The position numbers and the translations under genes are program-made. Below the pieces are notes generated by a model, which saw nothing but the letters and a program-made list of their open reading frames with translations, made no database searches and was not told the origin of the DNA. A DNA stretch of 64,000 nucleotides from JADFOI01 sp965218935 (GTDB lineage: Bacteria > Acidobacteriota > UBA6911 > RPQK01 > JADFOI01): assembly GCA_965218935.1 (NCBI GenBank), contig CBDCMH010000005.1:62001-126000 (forward strand), in the 5' to 3' direction. Shown one piece after another: positions 50,892 to 59,710 of the stretch (positions are counted from its first letter, which is position 1; every line of letters begins with the position of its first letter).

Positions 50892-52478
50892 TCAGGCGAA
50901 GTCCTTGGTGGAACTTCCCGGGGTGAAGTGATTCCCCAAAATACGTCTCCAGGCGAAAGCAGCCCCCACCGCAATCGGTCCACAACCATGGCAGAAAGTG
51001 GACCTGGGTATCGACGCGCCGCTCGTGAACATCAAGTTCTCAATGTCGAAGCAATTGAAGTCGGAATCGCAGACAGCGACTTCCCGGCTGCCTCCTGCCC
51101 GGCAACTTCCCAGATTGTGCCCGGGCCTCAGTCTCTGTGCTCCCCTTGCGACATCATAGGGCACTACAGAGACCGGCTTCAGGGGCATCCTCTCATACAA
51201 GGCGACCGCGATATCGGCAGCTTCCTGTCTGGCGGCGTTGATCCTAGCCGCATCCATACTCACCAGTTCCCGTTTCCCATCGGGTGTGATCCGCCACTTC
51301 CAGGGAATTGTCCCCATCTGACTTTTGATTGAACCAAACCGCAGCCAGCCTTTCTTCTTCATAAACTCCTTGTGCTCCCATCCAAATTGCGGCGCGGACG
51401 GGTGAATTGCGTTCAGATGAGGAAATTTGTTGCTATTGTCCTGCCGGGTCAGTCCCGTCCCCCGGAATTGAACGGTCATTTCCGGGTAGGGGCGTGGCTG
51501 GGTCGTGAACATGGTAAATCCCGTCATACCCTCAGACGGACGGACCGGTTCCGACCACATCGCTGGGGTCGCGAAGCTACTATCCCCATCCACGTTTTCG
51601 CCCACATTCGGGTTTTCGACGATGAGATTCGAGCCCAATACATTCCGAGGCCCGTAGCCAGATTTGAACATCAGTAGCGGCGTACCGTTCGTGCCGCAAG
51701 CAACAATAATCCGTGCAGCGCGGACCTCGTGGCTCTGATTGTTGAGGTCCGTATAGATGACTCCGGTCGCTACCGGTCCTCGTCCCGGCACTTTCTCAAT
51801 GAGGATCTTTTCCACTGTCGAGTTTGCAATGATCTTCAACCCATTGTTTAAACCAATGTAAGCCCCCCACAGGCTGTTCCCCTTTGAGTCGTAGCGGCAG
51901 ACGTGCCCACTACCACAGAAACCACAGTCCAGGCAGTTTTTGCGTGACACCGGCGTGGGGAAGTAGTCATAACCCAGCGATGCAGCTGCCTCATTAAACA
52001 GGTGCACTGCCTTGCACCACGTTCCTTCCGGCATGGCGATGACATTGAACATCTCTTTAATCTCTTGGACTGCGGGATGGAAATCTCCATACGTCCAATT
52101 GACCCCCGAAGCCTCCCGATAAAAGTGAATATCCTCTGGATGCTGGAGAAAAGTGTTGCTCCCGAAGTGGACCGAACAACCTCCGAGAACCTTGTAGTTG
52201 TCTCCCTCCCAAGGCCACACATAATCGGGTCCGACGGCTTCCGGCCCGCCATCATCACCAGAGATCACATTGCTGATGATACTGCGACGAACCGGATACC
52301 CGTATCCCGGGCGAAGTCCCGGGTCCCGAATCGTCCAGTCGCTTCCCCCTTCAATCATTGCTATCTTCAACCGGTCGCCCGTGGTCGGGTTAATCCCGCG
52401 CTCTGCCAGTCGACCCGCCACGATACATCCTGCGGTGCCGCCGCCCACGACTACGGCGTCATAATATTCATTGGCCAT
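50892..52478 (-). CDS. GMC-family FAD oxidoreductase
   Basis: 528 residues. The FAD-binding GGGTAGCIVAGRLAERG motif starts near residue 12. It carries GGCSVHFGSNTF (GMC signature region) and the C-terminal catalytic block around TFCHGCGPIAVG. C-terminal CDSDFNCFDIENLMFTSGASIP resembles choline/gluconate-dehydrogenase-type enzymes. Ribosome-binding site GAGGAGGGAG precedes ATG 52478. It is encoded with a gluconate-2-dehydrogenase-subunit-3-like protein upstream, so it is probably the catalytic subunit of a membrane alcohol or sugar dehydrogenase. Confidence 0.92.
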   Translation of the reverse strand: MANEYYDAVVVGGGTAGCIVAGRLAERGINPTTGDRLKIAMIEGGSDWTIRDPGLRPGYGYPVRRSIISNVISGDDGGPEAVGPDYVWPWEGDNYKVLGGCSVHFGSNTFLQHPEDIHFYREASGVNWTYGDFHPAVQEIKEMFNVIAMPEGTWCKAVHLFNEAAASLGYDYFPTPVSRKNCLDCGFCGSGHVCRYDSKGNSLWGAYIGLNNGLKIIANSTVEKILIEKVPGRGPVATGVIYTDLNNQSHEVRAARIIVACGTNGTPLLMFKSGYGPRNVLGSNLIVENPNVGENVDGDSSFATPAMWSEPVRPSEGMTGFTMFTTQPRPYPEMTVQFRGTGLTRQDNSNKFPHLNAIHPSAPQFGWEHKEFMKKKGWLRFGSIKSQMGTIPWKWRITPDGKRELVSMDAARINAARQEAADIAVALYERMPLKPVSVVPYDVARGAQRLRPGHNLGSCRAGGSREVAVCDSDFNCFDIENLMFTSGASIPRSTFCHGCGPIAVGAAFAWRRILGNHFTPGSSTKDFA

Positions 52479-52548
52479 GTTTGCTCCCTCCTCGTTGCGG
52501 TCTTGCTCCCAAGACCCTGTCTGTCAACGGGCAACCTCTACCCACGAT

Positions 52549-53250
52549 TTACGAGTCCAGCTTCACTAGATCCCCCTCGTACCAATAGGGGTGCATCTTC
52601 TTCATCATCGCTCGTTTCTTTTCTTCTTCTTCCCAGCCGAGGGGTCCCTTATATCCGGCGATATCCCACCCGGTGACAATCTCTTCTGTATTGGGATTGG
52701 TGATCTGACGCCGGTCGCCCACCGCTCGGATGATCTCACCCCGGTCGTTCCGCTTGACCTCGTGCTCCGGATAGTTCAGGTAGTAGACGGTCAGAATGCG
52801 CAGACGGGCAAGGCGGTAAAAACCCTGCAGCTGCTCGCGCTGTTTCACATCCGTGATCTCGCTCCCGGCAATAATTTTCTCCAGGTATTGGGCTCGTTGG
52901 TCCCAAGTCAATTCCAAAAATGTTTTTCCTCGGAAGAACTGTGTCGCAAGGTCGTTGAAATCCCGTATAACTCCAGCGGGACCTTCGCCCTCACTCGAAC
53001 TTGCCCCTCCACCCACCGGCAAGCCCTCTATGACGTACTCGGTAATTCCATAAGGCTCCAGATCCTTGTAACCCGGATCGCCCGAAGCGGACGGAATAAA
53101 TAAGTCCCCCAAAGCCGCCACAATTTGGTGGGGCAGATCGTCGGATGGGGCTGCGAAGGCCGCCAGTACCTCCGAAGAAGCCCTCGCCACTGCAGCTGTC
53201 CCCACTGCAGTCTTTGTCACGAAAACCCTTCTCGTTATGTTTTTTGCCAC
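52549..53250 (-). CDS. Gluconate 2-dehydrogenase subunit 3-like protein with Tat-type leader
   Basis: 233 residues from GTG 53250 with AAGGAGG five bases upstream; upstream in-frame residues to 53280 are not used. The N-terminus NITRRVFVTKTAVGTAAVA has a twin-arginine motif, so it is probably exported folded and may carry its GMC partner (which has no leader) across the membrane. The middle (DLATQFFRGKTFLELTWDQR) matches the family. It precedes the GMC gene by 70 bp. Confidence 0.87.
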   Translation of the reverse strand: MAKNITRRVFVTKTAVGTAAVARASSEVLAAFAAPSDDLPHQIVAALGDLFIPSASGDPGYKDLEPYGITEYVIEGLPVGGGASSSEGEGPAGVIRDFNDLATQFFRGKTFLELTWDQRAQYLEKIIAGSEITDVKQREQLQGFYRLARLRILTVYYLNYPEHEVKRNDRGEIIRAVGDRRQITNPNTEEIVTGWDIAGYKGPLGWEEEEKKRAMMKKMHPYWYEGDLVKLDS

Positions 53251-53283
53251 AATGCCCTCCTTGAGTTCAGATTCTTTCAAGAG

Positions 53284-53400
53284 ATCAGTTTAAGCGCAAA
53301 CTGCGCCTGCCGTGATGTGTTCATCAATATTCTCGACTGGGCGTCCCACCGTCCGGATGCCGGAACGAAGCGCGGTTGTAAAGCCAGACAACTGGACCTG
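53284..53400 (-). pseudogene. Possible relic of a TonB receptor C-terminus
   Basis: On the minus strand, one frame reads ...SRILMNTSRQAQFALKLIS then TGA, closely resembling the barrel end of the receptor at 3883 (ITGTSARQRQVQFSLKFIF). The frame has no start and is lost upstream of about 53400, toward the IS. It suggests a receptor gene once stood upstream of the dehydrogenase genes. Confidence 0.4.
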
Positions 53401-53646
53401 AACCTCCTAGTTCTCCAGAACACAGATTACCCGAGATATTATGATAGTGGCCATAAAGAGCATAGCCATGAAAGAGAGGATAGCAAAAAAAAAAATGATC
53501 GCGCACCTGATTTCCTGTAACTTGTCCGAAAAGCAGGTTTCTCCGTCGTGTTCCCTTTGGTCCAGGTTCAGATATTGCCGGCCGGCCAGCTGTTCCTCGT
53601 GAGCAAGAGCAGAAAGAAAAGAGGGGAGAATACTCCCATGAGTCCC
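53401..53646. other. 246 bp gap between receptor relic and IS copy 2
   Basis: Contains an 11 bp A-run near 53487 and no recognisable gene. A stretch near 53565-53600 (GGTTCAGATATTGCCGGCCGG) looks vaguely like a tRNA 3' half, but no cloverleaf was found. Confidence 0.5.
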
Positions 53647-55146
53647 CCCGTTGCCTCACGTAAAAATCTATTCCAAAGGGTATTCGTTGCCTCACTAAGA
53701 ATCTATCCGAAAGGGATTGCAAAAAGTGGTGGTAAAAAGCACCAACCAGAGGAGTGGCAACCCCTTGCCCAACACCCGCAGCCTGCAGCAAGAGAAAGAT
53801 TTTCACATCCAGCCCGCTTCCCATCGTTTCTTCTGCTCAGGAGTCGGTTTGAGCAAAAGGCAATTCTGAAGCCAGCCGATCTGCCGTGCCAGCTGGGCCG
53901 GATTGAGCTTCTCATACTCTCGGGCCAGTTCCCGCTTGATCTTGTCCGCCACCTCAGGGGACTCGCAGATCCTCCGGTAGGGAGTTTTCGGCACATCATA
54001 CTTTTTCCAGATCCGAGACCCTCGACGTTGCTTGGCCACCATCTTCATGACCGGCTTGAAAAAGTTGATCTGCAGTCGCAGCCGATCGTACAACTCGTTC
54101 ACCAGCTCCTGTTCTCGCTCTCCCTCGTAGCGAGCATAACCCACGGCCCGCCGAACCACCGAATAGTTTTTCTGCTCCACATAAGGGTTGTCATTCTTGC
54201 GCGAGGGGCGGGTTCGGCTGAAGCTGATCTTTTCCTGCTCACAAAAACGAATCAAGTGCTTGTTGATGAACTCGCTGCCGTTGTCCGAAGCCATCCCCAG
54301 CCAAGGGAAGGGCGAGCGCTTCTGAAGCAGCTTCATCGCTTCCAGGACCCACACCTGGGCCTTATTGCGCACCGCTCGGACCTCTGTCCAGCCCGTGTAC
54401 ACGTCCGTCACATCCAGGGTTTGAAGGTAGTCCCCCCGACCCTGGCCTCCCTCATGGCCCACCAGGTCCACTTCCACAAAACCGGGGCGATCCTCCTGCC
54501 AGTCGGCGAAACGCTTGATCGGAATCTGGTGTTTGAGCAGCGTTCCCGGCTTGGTTCCGGATCGTCCTTTGAGACGGTGCTTGCACCTTTCGGGCTCCAG
54601 CAGCCGATCGATGGTGGCGGCGCTGATCTGCATCAACCGCTCATGGGTGCTGGCATCCACTTTCAGTTCCCCATGTCTTTGTAAAATGGGTACCACTTCC
54701 GGCAAAATCGCGACCAGACGTTTGCCACACAAATAGTCCAGTATCTCCCAGATCATCGTCAGCGCCTTTAGAACTTTCTGGTCGTATTTGCGGGCCCGCT
54801 CTCGCCGTACTCTCTTGCCGATATCCCCTACCGCCACCAGCTTGGGGCTCAACCGGATCCGCTTGCCCTGGTGGCGAAGCAGATAGGCTCCATAGCAGCG
54901 GTTGTAGCCCGTCATTTGGGTAAACTCCGTCAACACTTCCCCCTTCACCTTCTTGCCCTTCTTCCGGTAGCGGGGGGCAAAACTTTTGATCAATACACGC
55001 TTTTCTGCCATCGTTAACCTCATTGGTGCCCTCCATTCCTTCATGGAGGACACTTCTATTCCCCTGCTCAGGGCCAGGCAATTTCGAATAGATTTTTTAA
55101 TGAGGCAACGTATCCATTTCGAATAGATTTTTGATGAGGCAATTCG
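53647..55146 (-). mobile_element. 1.5 kb insertion sequence, copy 2 (intact)
   Basis: Same 1,500 bp element as at 14361-15860 in opposite orientation, nearly identical in sequence. Both ends carry the doubled TTGCCTCA / ATCTATTC units. No matching target duplication was found in the flanks (TGAGTCCC on one side, GATTGTGG on the other), so this site may have been rearranged after insertion. Confidence 0.9.
53803..55023 (-). CDS. rve-type DDE transposase (intact)
   Basis: 406 residues from ATG 55023 after GGAGGG. An N-terminal HTH-like region is followed by an integrase core with Asp in FVEVDLVGH (about residue 178), Asp in ASDNGSEFIN (about 245), and Glu in NPYVEQKNYSVVR (about 285). The family is IS481/ISNCY-like; exact family not settled. 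It is the likely source of transposase for both copies. Confidence 0.9.
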   Translation of the reverse strand: MRLTMAEKRVLIKSFAPRYRKKGKKVKGEVLTEFTQMTGYNRCYGAYLLRHQGKRIRLSPKLVAVGDIGKRVRRERARKYDQKVLKALTMIWEILDYLCGKRLVAILPEVVPILQRHGELKVDASTHERLMQISAATIDRLLEPERCKHRLKGRSGTKPGTLLKHQIPIKRFADWQEDRPGFVEVDLVGHEGGQGRGDYLQTLDVTDVYTGWTEVRAVRNKAQVWVLEAMKLLQKRSPFPWLGMASDNGSEFINKHLIRFCEQEKISFSRTRPSRKNDNPYVEQKNYSVVRRAVGYARYEGEREQELVNELYDRLRLQINFFKPVMKMVAKQRRGSRIWKKYDVPKTPYRRICESPEVADKIKRELAREYEKLNPAQLARQIGWLQNCLLLKPTPEQKKRWEAGWM

Positions 55147-55219
55147 GATTGTGGACTCCCACTTAGACCAGGCGTATAATCCTGGCTAACCGTTCTATCT
55201 ATGCTGTAAGGAGGGCTCT

Positions 55220-55741
55220 ATGAACAAGTCCAAGTTGTCAATGATCGGCATACCCATTTTCGTTTCATTCTCTATCGTGGCCGGAATTGCTTGCTGGCAG
55301 TCAACGAATGGGCCGGACAATCTTCCCATAGAGTCCGCCCAACCAACTTCTTTACTCGAATACGACGTGGAGGGAAAAAGTCCCCGGGAAATTGCCAGCT
55401 GGATCTATAATAATCATGGATGCGTTGTGTGCCACACCCTCACCAACACTGGGCTCTTCGGGCTTACTTCTCAGGGACAAGCAAGGGCTGAAGACTTTGA
55501 AGGATGTCCCGGGATGCTGAAGACAGTGTGGGAAACCCTGGCGATCGCTGAAGAGGAGTGGAGCCAGAGTCAGAGAAGGGTCAGGCGCGATTTCGTTGAT
55601 TTTGGCTGTGCCCTCTGCCATGATGTGGGCCCTACCGGAGTTGGATTTACCGAAATCGGTGCCAAGGCTGCTCTATTGCACATGAGTTGTTCAGAAGTGG
55701 ATGCCACTTTAAACGCCAAGACTGAGACGGAACAACGATGA
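55220..55741 (+). CDS. Diheme c-type cytochrome-like exported protein
   Basis: 173 residues with two heme c motifs: C68-V-V-C-H72 and C130-A-L-C-H134. An N-terminal signal or anchor segment spans residues 8-25. AAGGAGG precedes ATG 55220. Axial methionine candidates include M99 and M155. It could be the electron-accepting subunit for the GMC dehydrogenase encoded on the other side of the IS, as such dehydrogenases are usually FAD subunit, small subunit and cytochrome c; that link is inference. Stop TGA overlaps the ATG of the following small ORF. Confidence 0.78.
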   Translation: MNKSKLSMIGIPIFVSFSIVAGIACWQSTNGPDNLPIESAQPTSLLEYDVEGKSPREIASWIYNNHGCVVCHTLTNTGLFGLTSQGQARAEDFEGCPGMLKTVWETLAIAEEEWSQSQRRVRRDFVDFGCALCHDVGPTGVGFTEIGAKAALLHMSCSEVDATLNAKTETEQR

Positions 55742-55854
55742 TGGTTTCTCCCCGGGGACTTGCCATCAACATCAGGGATAAAGAAATCTATGTTGCGGAT
55801 CGAGCGAAAAATATGTTGTTGACTTACCACGCTGCCCATATTTTTGGCGAATAG
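55741..55854 (+). pseudogene. Truncated beta-propeller (NHL-like) ORF of 37 residues
   Basis: ATG 55741 overlaps the cytochrome stop (TGATG). The product contains SPRGLAINIRDKEIYVADRA and ends HAAHIFGE: one blade of an NHL-type propeller. Normal proteins of this type have six blades, so this looks like a remnant, perhaps of a cytochrome-propeller fusion. Too short for routine gene calling. Confidence 0.55.
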
Positions 55855-55875
55855 TAACTGGGAAATCTCTCTCAG

Positions 55876-56553
55876 ATGAGAAGGGCCGTTATAGCCAGCA
55901 AAACAATGATCGCCATGGTACTGGCGATGCCTATTCCGTTAACTTCCTGTGAGCCGGACGTCACCGATGCTGTTGGTTTGGACTTGATCGATGCGGCAAA
56001 GAACGGTCAGGTCGAGAGAGTGGAGGCCTTGCTGAATGCAGGCTTGGAGGTTGATGCAGAGAACGAGATTGGTTCAACCGCCCTGCTGGCTGCGGCTTTG
56101 AACGGCCGAACCGAAGCCGTCAAAGCCCTGTTGGATGCCGGCGTGGACATAAACGGGAAAGATAAAAACGGGGAGACCGCTTTGATGCAAGCGGCCTTCC
56201 GCGGTCAGACGGAAACGGTGCGAGCCCTTTTGGATGCCGGTGCTGATGTGCATGCAAAAACGAACAATGGGGTCATCCCCCTGATGCATGCGGCTTTCGG
56301 TGGTCATACCGAGACCGTCGAAACCCTATTGGATGCAGGTGTGGATGTGAATGCGAAAGACAACGATGGCGCAACCGCCCTGATGTACTCGTTACTCGTT
56401 CGAGGTGATGCTGACCTCGTGAAATTGTTGCTGGATGCAGGTGCCGATGTGAGGGAGAAAAGCAACGATGGCTGGATGGCCTTGATGCTTGCAGAAGAGG
56501 AAGGCTACACCGAAGTCGTCGCGTTGCTCAAGCAGGCCGGGGCCAATAAATAA
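55876..56553 (+). CDS. Ankyrin-repeat lipoprotein
   Basis: 225 residues. A signal sequence with lipobox-like PLTSC (Cys about residue 25) is followed by about six ankyrin repeats in a row (GSTALLAAALNGRTEAVKAL, GETALMQAAFRGQTETVRAL and so on), covering almost all the mature protein. It probably mediates protein contacts in the periplasm; no partner is identifiable. No clear ribosome-binding site before ATG 55876. Confidence 0.87.
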   Translation: MRRAVIASKTMIAMVLAMPIPLTSCEPDVTDAVGLDLIDAAKNGQVERVEALLNAGLEVDAENEIGSTALLAAALNGRTEAVKALLDAGVDINGKDKNGETALMQAAFRGQTETVRALLDAGADVHAKTNNGVIPLMHAAFGGHTETVETLLDAGVDVNAKDNDGATALMYSLLVRGDADLVKLLLDAGADVREKSNDGWMALMLAEEEGYTEVVALLKQAGANK

Positions 56554-56631
56554 CCCCCCTTGACCGGACGCCTTCTATGGGTACAGCTCCCTCGATCATC
56601 CCTTTACCTCCTTACTAAAAAGGCCTAAGCG

Positions 56632-58218
56632 ATGGCTGATCGGATATCTCCGGATTCGCTCCACGGTTTGTTGACCCGAAAGAACCCATTCGCCTTGATC
56701 GATGTCAGGGAGGGTGGAGAGTACAACAGCACACACATTCCGGGCTCCAGTAACATTCCTCGCTGGCAGATAGAGTTCTCGATGACCCGAGCGGTGCCCT
56801 ACCCAGGTACAGAAATGGTGATCTGTGATGACGATGGGAGACGGGCTTCTCTGGCCGCGGATACCATCGAGAAAATGGGCTACAACCGGGTTTGCGTGTT
56901 GGAAGGGGGACTCAATCACTGGTTCATCAGAGGATACCCAACCGAATGGGGCACCAACATTCCGAGCAAGGATTTCGGGGAAAAAATGGAAGTGGCTCAC
57001 CATCTTCCGGTTATGGATGCAACGGAGTTGCACCGACGTATGGAAGGCGGCGATCAGCTCCTGGTTCTGGACGCAAGAACCCCACAAGAGCACCAGAGCT
57101 TCTGCGTTCCGGGTGGGCGGAGCCTGCCCGCAGGAGAGATGGCACTGCGAATCACCGATATCAGGAAGGAAGTCGGCCCTGATGCCACCATTGTGGTCCA
57201 TTGTGCCGGCCGAACACGCAGCATCATTGGGGCACGAACCCTTCAGCGTATGGGGATCGAAAACGTCTATGCGCTGAAGAATGGCACAGCCGGCTGGATG
57301 CTGGCGGGTTACCCACTGGAGCGTGGTTCCCACCGGTTGGAACTGTCCCAGCCAACTCCCGATGGACTGGCCTCAGCTGAAGAATACGCAACCCTAATGG
57401 CCCAGGAAGATGGTGTGGGATTGCTCGATGTACCGGCGCTGGTGACCATGATGGAGAGACTTCAGGAGGAAACGATCTATCTGATCGATGTGCGAACCCA
57501 GGAGGAGTATCGACATGGCCACATTCCAGGCTTCAGGTGGTTTCCAGGCGGGCAAGCGGTGCAGCGCTCCGATGAGGTCGCTGTAGTCCATAACTGTCCC
57601 ATCGTTTTTTGCTGCGATCGGCGAGCTCGGGCCATCTTGACGGCATCCTGGTATCGGCAGATGGGATTTGAGGAAGTGTACGCGGTTGAGGGCGGCACGA
57701 CCCAGTGGGAAGCAAGCCGCCGAAAACTAGAGCGCACAAACGCTGGTACCAAGCCGTTTGGCCTGGACGCCGCCGAACACACGGTGAAGCACATTTCTGC
57801 ACAGGAGTTGAAGGCCAGGGAGTCCGCACTCATCATCTTCGTCGAGACCAGTCGGGACTTTGCCGAAGCACATGTTCCCGGCTCTCATTGGGTGCCTCGA
57901 GGCTGGCTCGAGTTCCAGATCGAATCCGTTGCCGATGGGTACGAGACCCCGGTCGTGGTGACCTGTTGCGATGGGCAACAGTCTTCTCTGGCCGGCGCCA
58001 CTTTAAAGCGAATGAGCTATCGAAAAGTGGAAGTCCTGGAGGGGGGCGTTCAAGCCTGGCTCAGTGCCGGCTTTGACGTGGAAAAAGGTTTGACCAACTT
58101 GATGTCGGCGCCAATGGATGTGGTGACGACGGGACCGAACCGCAACTTTGCAGACATGATGAACTATCTGCGTTGGGAAGAGGCCCTGGGAGAGAAGTAC
58201 TCGGGTATTCTTGAGTGA
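56632..58218 (+). CDS. Four-domain rhodanese (sulfurtransferase-like) protein
   Basis: 528 residues made of four rhodanese domains, roughly 1-110, 125-235, 265-365 and 385-480. Each keeps a cysteine at the start of its active-site loop: C65 (CDDDGRRAS), C191 (CAGRTRS), C328 (CDRRARA) and C446 (CDGQQSS). Domain 2 loop best fits the CxGxR thiosulfate/persulfide type. No signal peptide, so cytoplasmic. Multi-rhodanese proteins relay persulfide sulfur; the role here is unknown. It is convergent with the solute-binding-fold gene, 23 bp apart. Confidence 0.88.
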   Translation: MADRISPDSLHGLLTRKNPFALIDVREGGEYNSTHIPGSSNIPRWQIEFSMTRAVPYPGTEMVICDDDGRRASLAADTIEKMGYNRVCVLEGGLNHWFIRGYPTEWGTNIPSKDFGEKMEVAHHLPVMDATELHRRMEGGDQLLVLDARTPQEHQSFCVPGGRSLPAGEMALRITDIRKEVGPDATIVVHCAGRTRSIIGARTLQRMGIENVYALKNGTAGWMLAGYPLERGSHRLELSQPTPDGLASAEEYATLMAQEDGVGLLDVPALVTMMERLQEETIYLIDVRTQEEYRHGHIPGFRWFPGGQAVQRSDEVAVVHNCPIVFCCDRRARAILTASWYRQMGFEEVYAVEGGTTQWEASRRKLERTNAGTKPFGLDAAEHTVKHISAQELKARESALIIFVETSRDFAEAHVPGSHWVPRGWLEFQIESVADGYETPVVVTCCDGQQSSLAGATLKRMSYRKVEVLEGGVQAWLSAGFDVEKGLTNLMSAPMDVVTTGPNRNFADMMNYLRWEEALGEKYSGILE

Positions 58219-58241
58219 AGATTTTCGCACCACGCCCAGAA

Positions 58242-59105
58242 TCAGTCTTCAAGTAGAAAGCGGCTGTCCATCACCGCCTCCGGCTCCAAGGGGGGTTTCC
58301 CCAACTTTTGGGCTGTGGCGCCAAGAACCGGTTGCAAATCCTCTGCTTGAAGTTCAGCGCAAAAGACACGACTCAGATAGGAGTAACTCTTGGAGGCGGC
58401 TTCTTCCTCAACCTGCCACTGTTTTTGTATGAAGTCGATGACCTCTTCTCGAGCATTACGGATGTAGCGAGCCGCCTCCCGATGGGCCTTCACCATTTTT
58501 TTAATGATCTGGGGACGGTTCTCAATGGTCTTCTCGGTGACAACCAGGCCATGGTTGAGCAGGCCCGGGAAAAGAGTGCAAAGCTCCACCAGAGGTGCCC
58601 ACCCGCGGGCTTCCAAAATCTCTCTTTCCAGGGGAATGGCCATTGGGACGTCGTCGGTCATACGGATCCATCCGCGTGCCCAGGTGGGCTGAGCGCCGTG
58701 GTAACTCACGCTGACGTCCACACCCGGTTCCAGACCTGCTTTCTCCAACCAGGCTTCCACCAATAAGGCGCTATCGCTGCCGCGCCCTCCACTGCCCACC
58801 GTCTTGCCCCGCAGCTCCCCGACTGTGAGGCCCGGTCGCCCCATCATCCAGTGGGGAGGATCGCGGTGAATGATGAGGACGATCTTCAGTCCGGCATTCT
58901 CGGTCATCACCAGTTTCAAGGCGGCGGCGATTTGGACGCTGAAGTCCACCTCTCCCTCGAGCAGACCTCGAATGCCCTTCTCCCCTGCCAGGGGAACCCA
59001 TTGCACTTCCAGTCCTTGCGCCGAGTAAAATCCTCGCTCCTTGGCCAGCAGGAGATCCAACATGTTCGGGGTGAAACTGATGACGGCGATTTTGATGTGC
59101 TCCAC
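58242..59105 (-). CDS. NMT1/SsuA-like substrate-binding-fold protein without signal peptide
   Basis: 287 residues from GTG 59105. Type-II periplasmic-binding fold: IAVISFTPNMLDLLLAKERGFY at the N-terminus, and LRGKTVGSGGRGSDSALLVE near residue 96. It begins directly with the first beta strand, so no export signal is seen, and no ABC permease or ATPase lies nearby. It may be a cytosolic sensor or enzyme, or use a missed start. It is last in the run GCDH-like, cupin, this gene. Confidence 0.82.
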   Translation of the reverse strand: MEHIKIAVISFTPNMLDLLLAKERGFYSAQGLEVQWVPLAGEKGIRGLLEGEVDFSVQIAAALKLVMTENAGLKIVLIIHRDPPHWMMGRPGLTVGELRGKTVGSGGRGSDSALLVEAWLEKAGLEPGVDVSVSYHGAQPTWARGWIRMTDDVPMAIPLEREILEARGWAPLVELCTLFPGLLNHGLVVTEKTIENRPQIIKKMVKAHREAARYIRNAREEVIDFIQKQWQVEEEAASKSYSYLSRVFCAELQAEDLQPVLGATAQKLGKPPLEPEAVMDSRFLLED

Positions 59106-59128
59106 CGAGGGTGCCCCCTTTCCTGGCC

Positions 59129-59665
59129 CTACTTGAGCCGGCTTCCCACTTTTGCAGTCTTGCTCTGCAAGTCAAAGCGCAGCGTTGGGATAGTGTCGAG
59201 ATCGGTCCCTGTTACCCTGATAAAACGGGCCCCCTCGGGGAACTTGATGGAATGAATTTCCTCCGGCTCGAACTTGCCCGCCATACCCGGCTCCAGCCGA
59301 AAGGTCGTCTCCGGTTCGACTTCGGCATGGCCTTCTCCCCTGCCGCCGTCGGTTCGTTTCCACCTCGTCATGTCGGAGTATGCAACCGACTGGCCGTACA
59401 CCGCCCAGGAAGTCCCATGGTCATGTGGCGGACCCGCCTTGCCCGTCTCATAAATATGGACCAGCACACAGAAGTCGGCTTCCGCATCGCGGTAAATGGT
59501 GCGAATGCCCGGTGGGGCATCATCACCAAGGTAGGTGCCGCAAAAGTCCGGGTCGCCAAGAAGCTTCTCCACATTACGCCGGACATTTTCATGGCCTGCC
59601 TCACCGGGGTCGGCCTTCAGATTCTCACGGCAATCTTTGCAGAAAGTTTCGAAGTCGTAATTCAT
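59129..59665 (-). CDS. Cupin protein, cysteine-dioxygenase-like
   Basis: 178 residues from ATG 59665 with AAGGAG seven bases upstream (ATG 59668 also possible). A metal-binding cupin motif GPPHDHGTSWAVYG lies near residue 82 and the second cupin motif with the third histidine (EEIHSIKF) near residue 140. Related proteins are thiol or small-molecule dioxygenases or isomerases with Fe(II). Neighbouring rhodanese genes could hint at sulfur chemistry, but the same-strand neighbour is an acyl-CoA dehydrogenase. Confidence 0.78.
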   Translation of the reverse strand: MNYDFETFCKDCRENLKADPGEAGHENVRRNVEKLLGDPDFCGTYLGDDAPPGIRTIYRDAEADFCVLVHIYETGKAGPPHDHGTSWAVYGQSVAYSDMTRWKRTDGGRGEGHAEVEPETTFRLEPGMAGKFEPEEIHSIKFPEGARFIRVTGTDLDTIPTLRFDLQSKTAKVGSRLK

Positions 59666-59710
59666 CATTGGTCTCCTTACAATCGTCAAAGGTTTCCATC
59701 GGACGGATCC

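Noticed and set aside
53560..53610. Possible tRNA fragment
   Set aside because: A GGTTCAGAT-like T-arm is present but no anticodon arm, acceptor pairing or CCA could be built.
53548..54684. 378-codon plus-strand frame over IS copy 2 (also 14823-15920 minus in copy 1)
   Set aside because: Antisense shadow of the transposase; it recurs in both copies only because the IS is duplicated.
53639..55154. Target-site duplication for IS copy 2
   Set aside because: The 8 bp on each side (TGAGTCCC and GATTGTGG) do not match; the shared ACTCCCA nearby is not adjacent to the ends.
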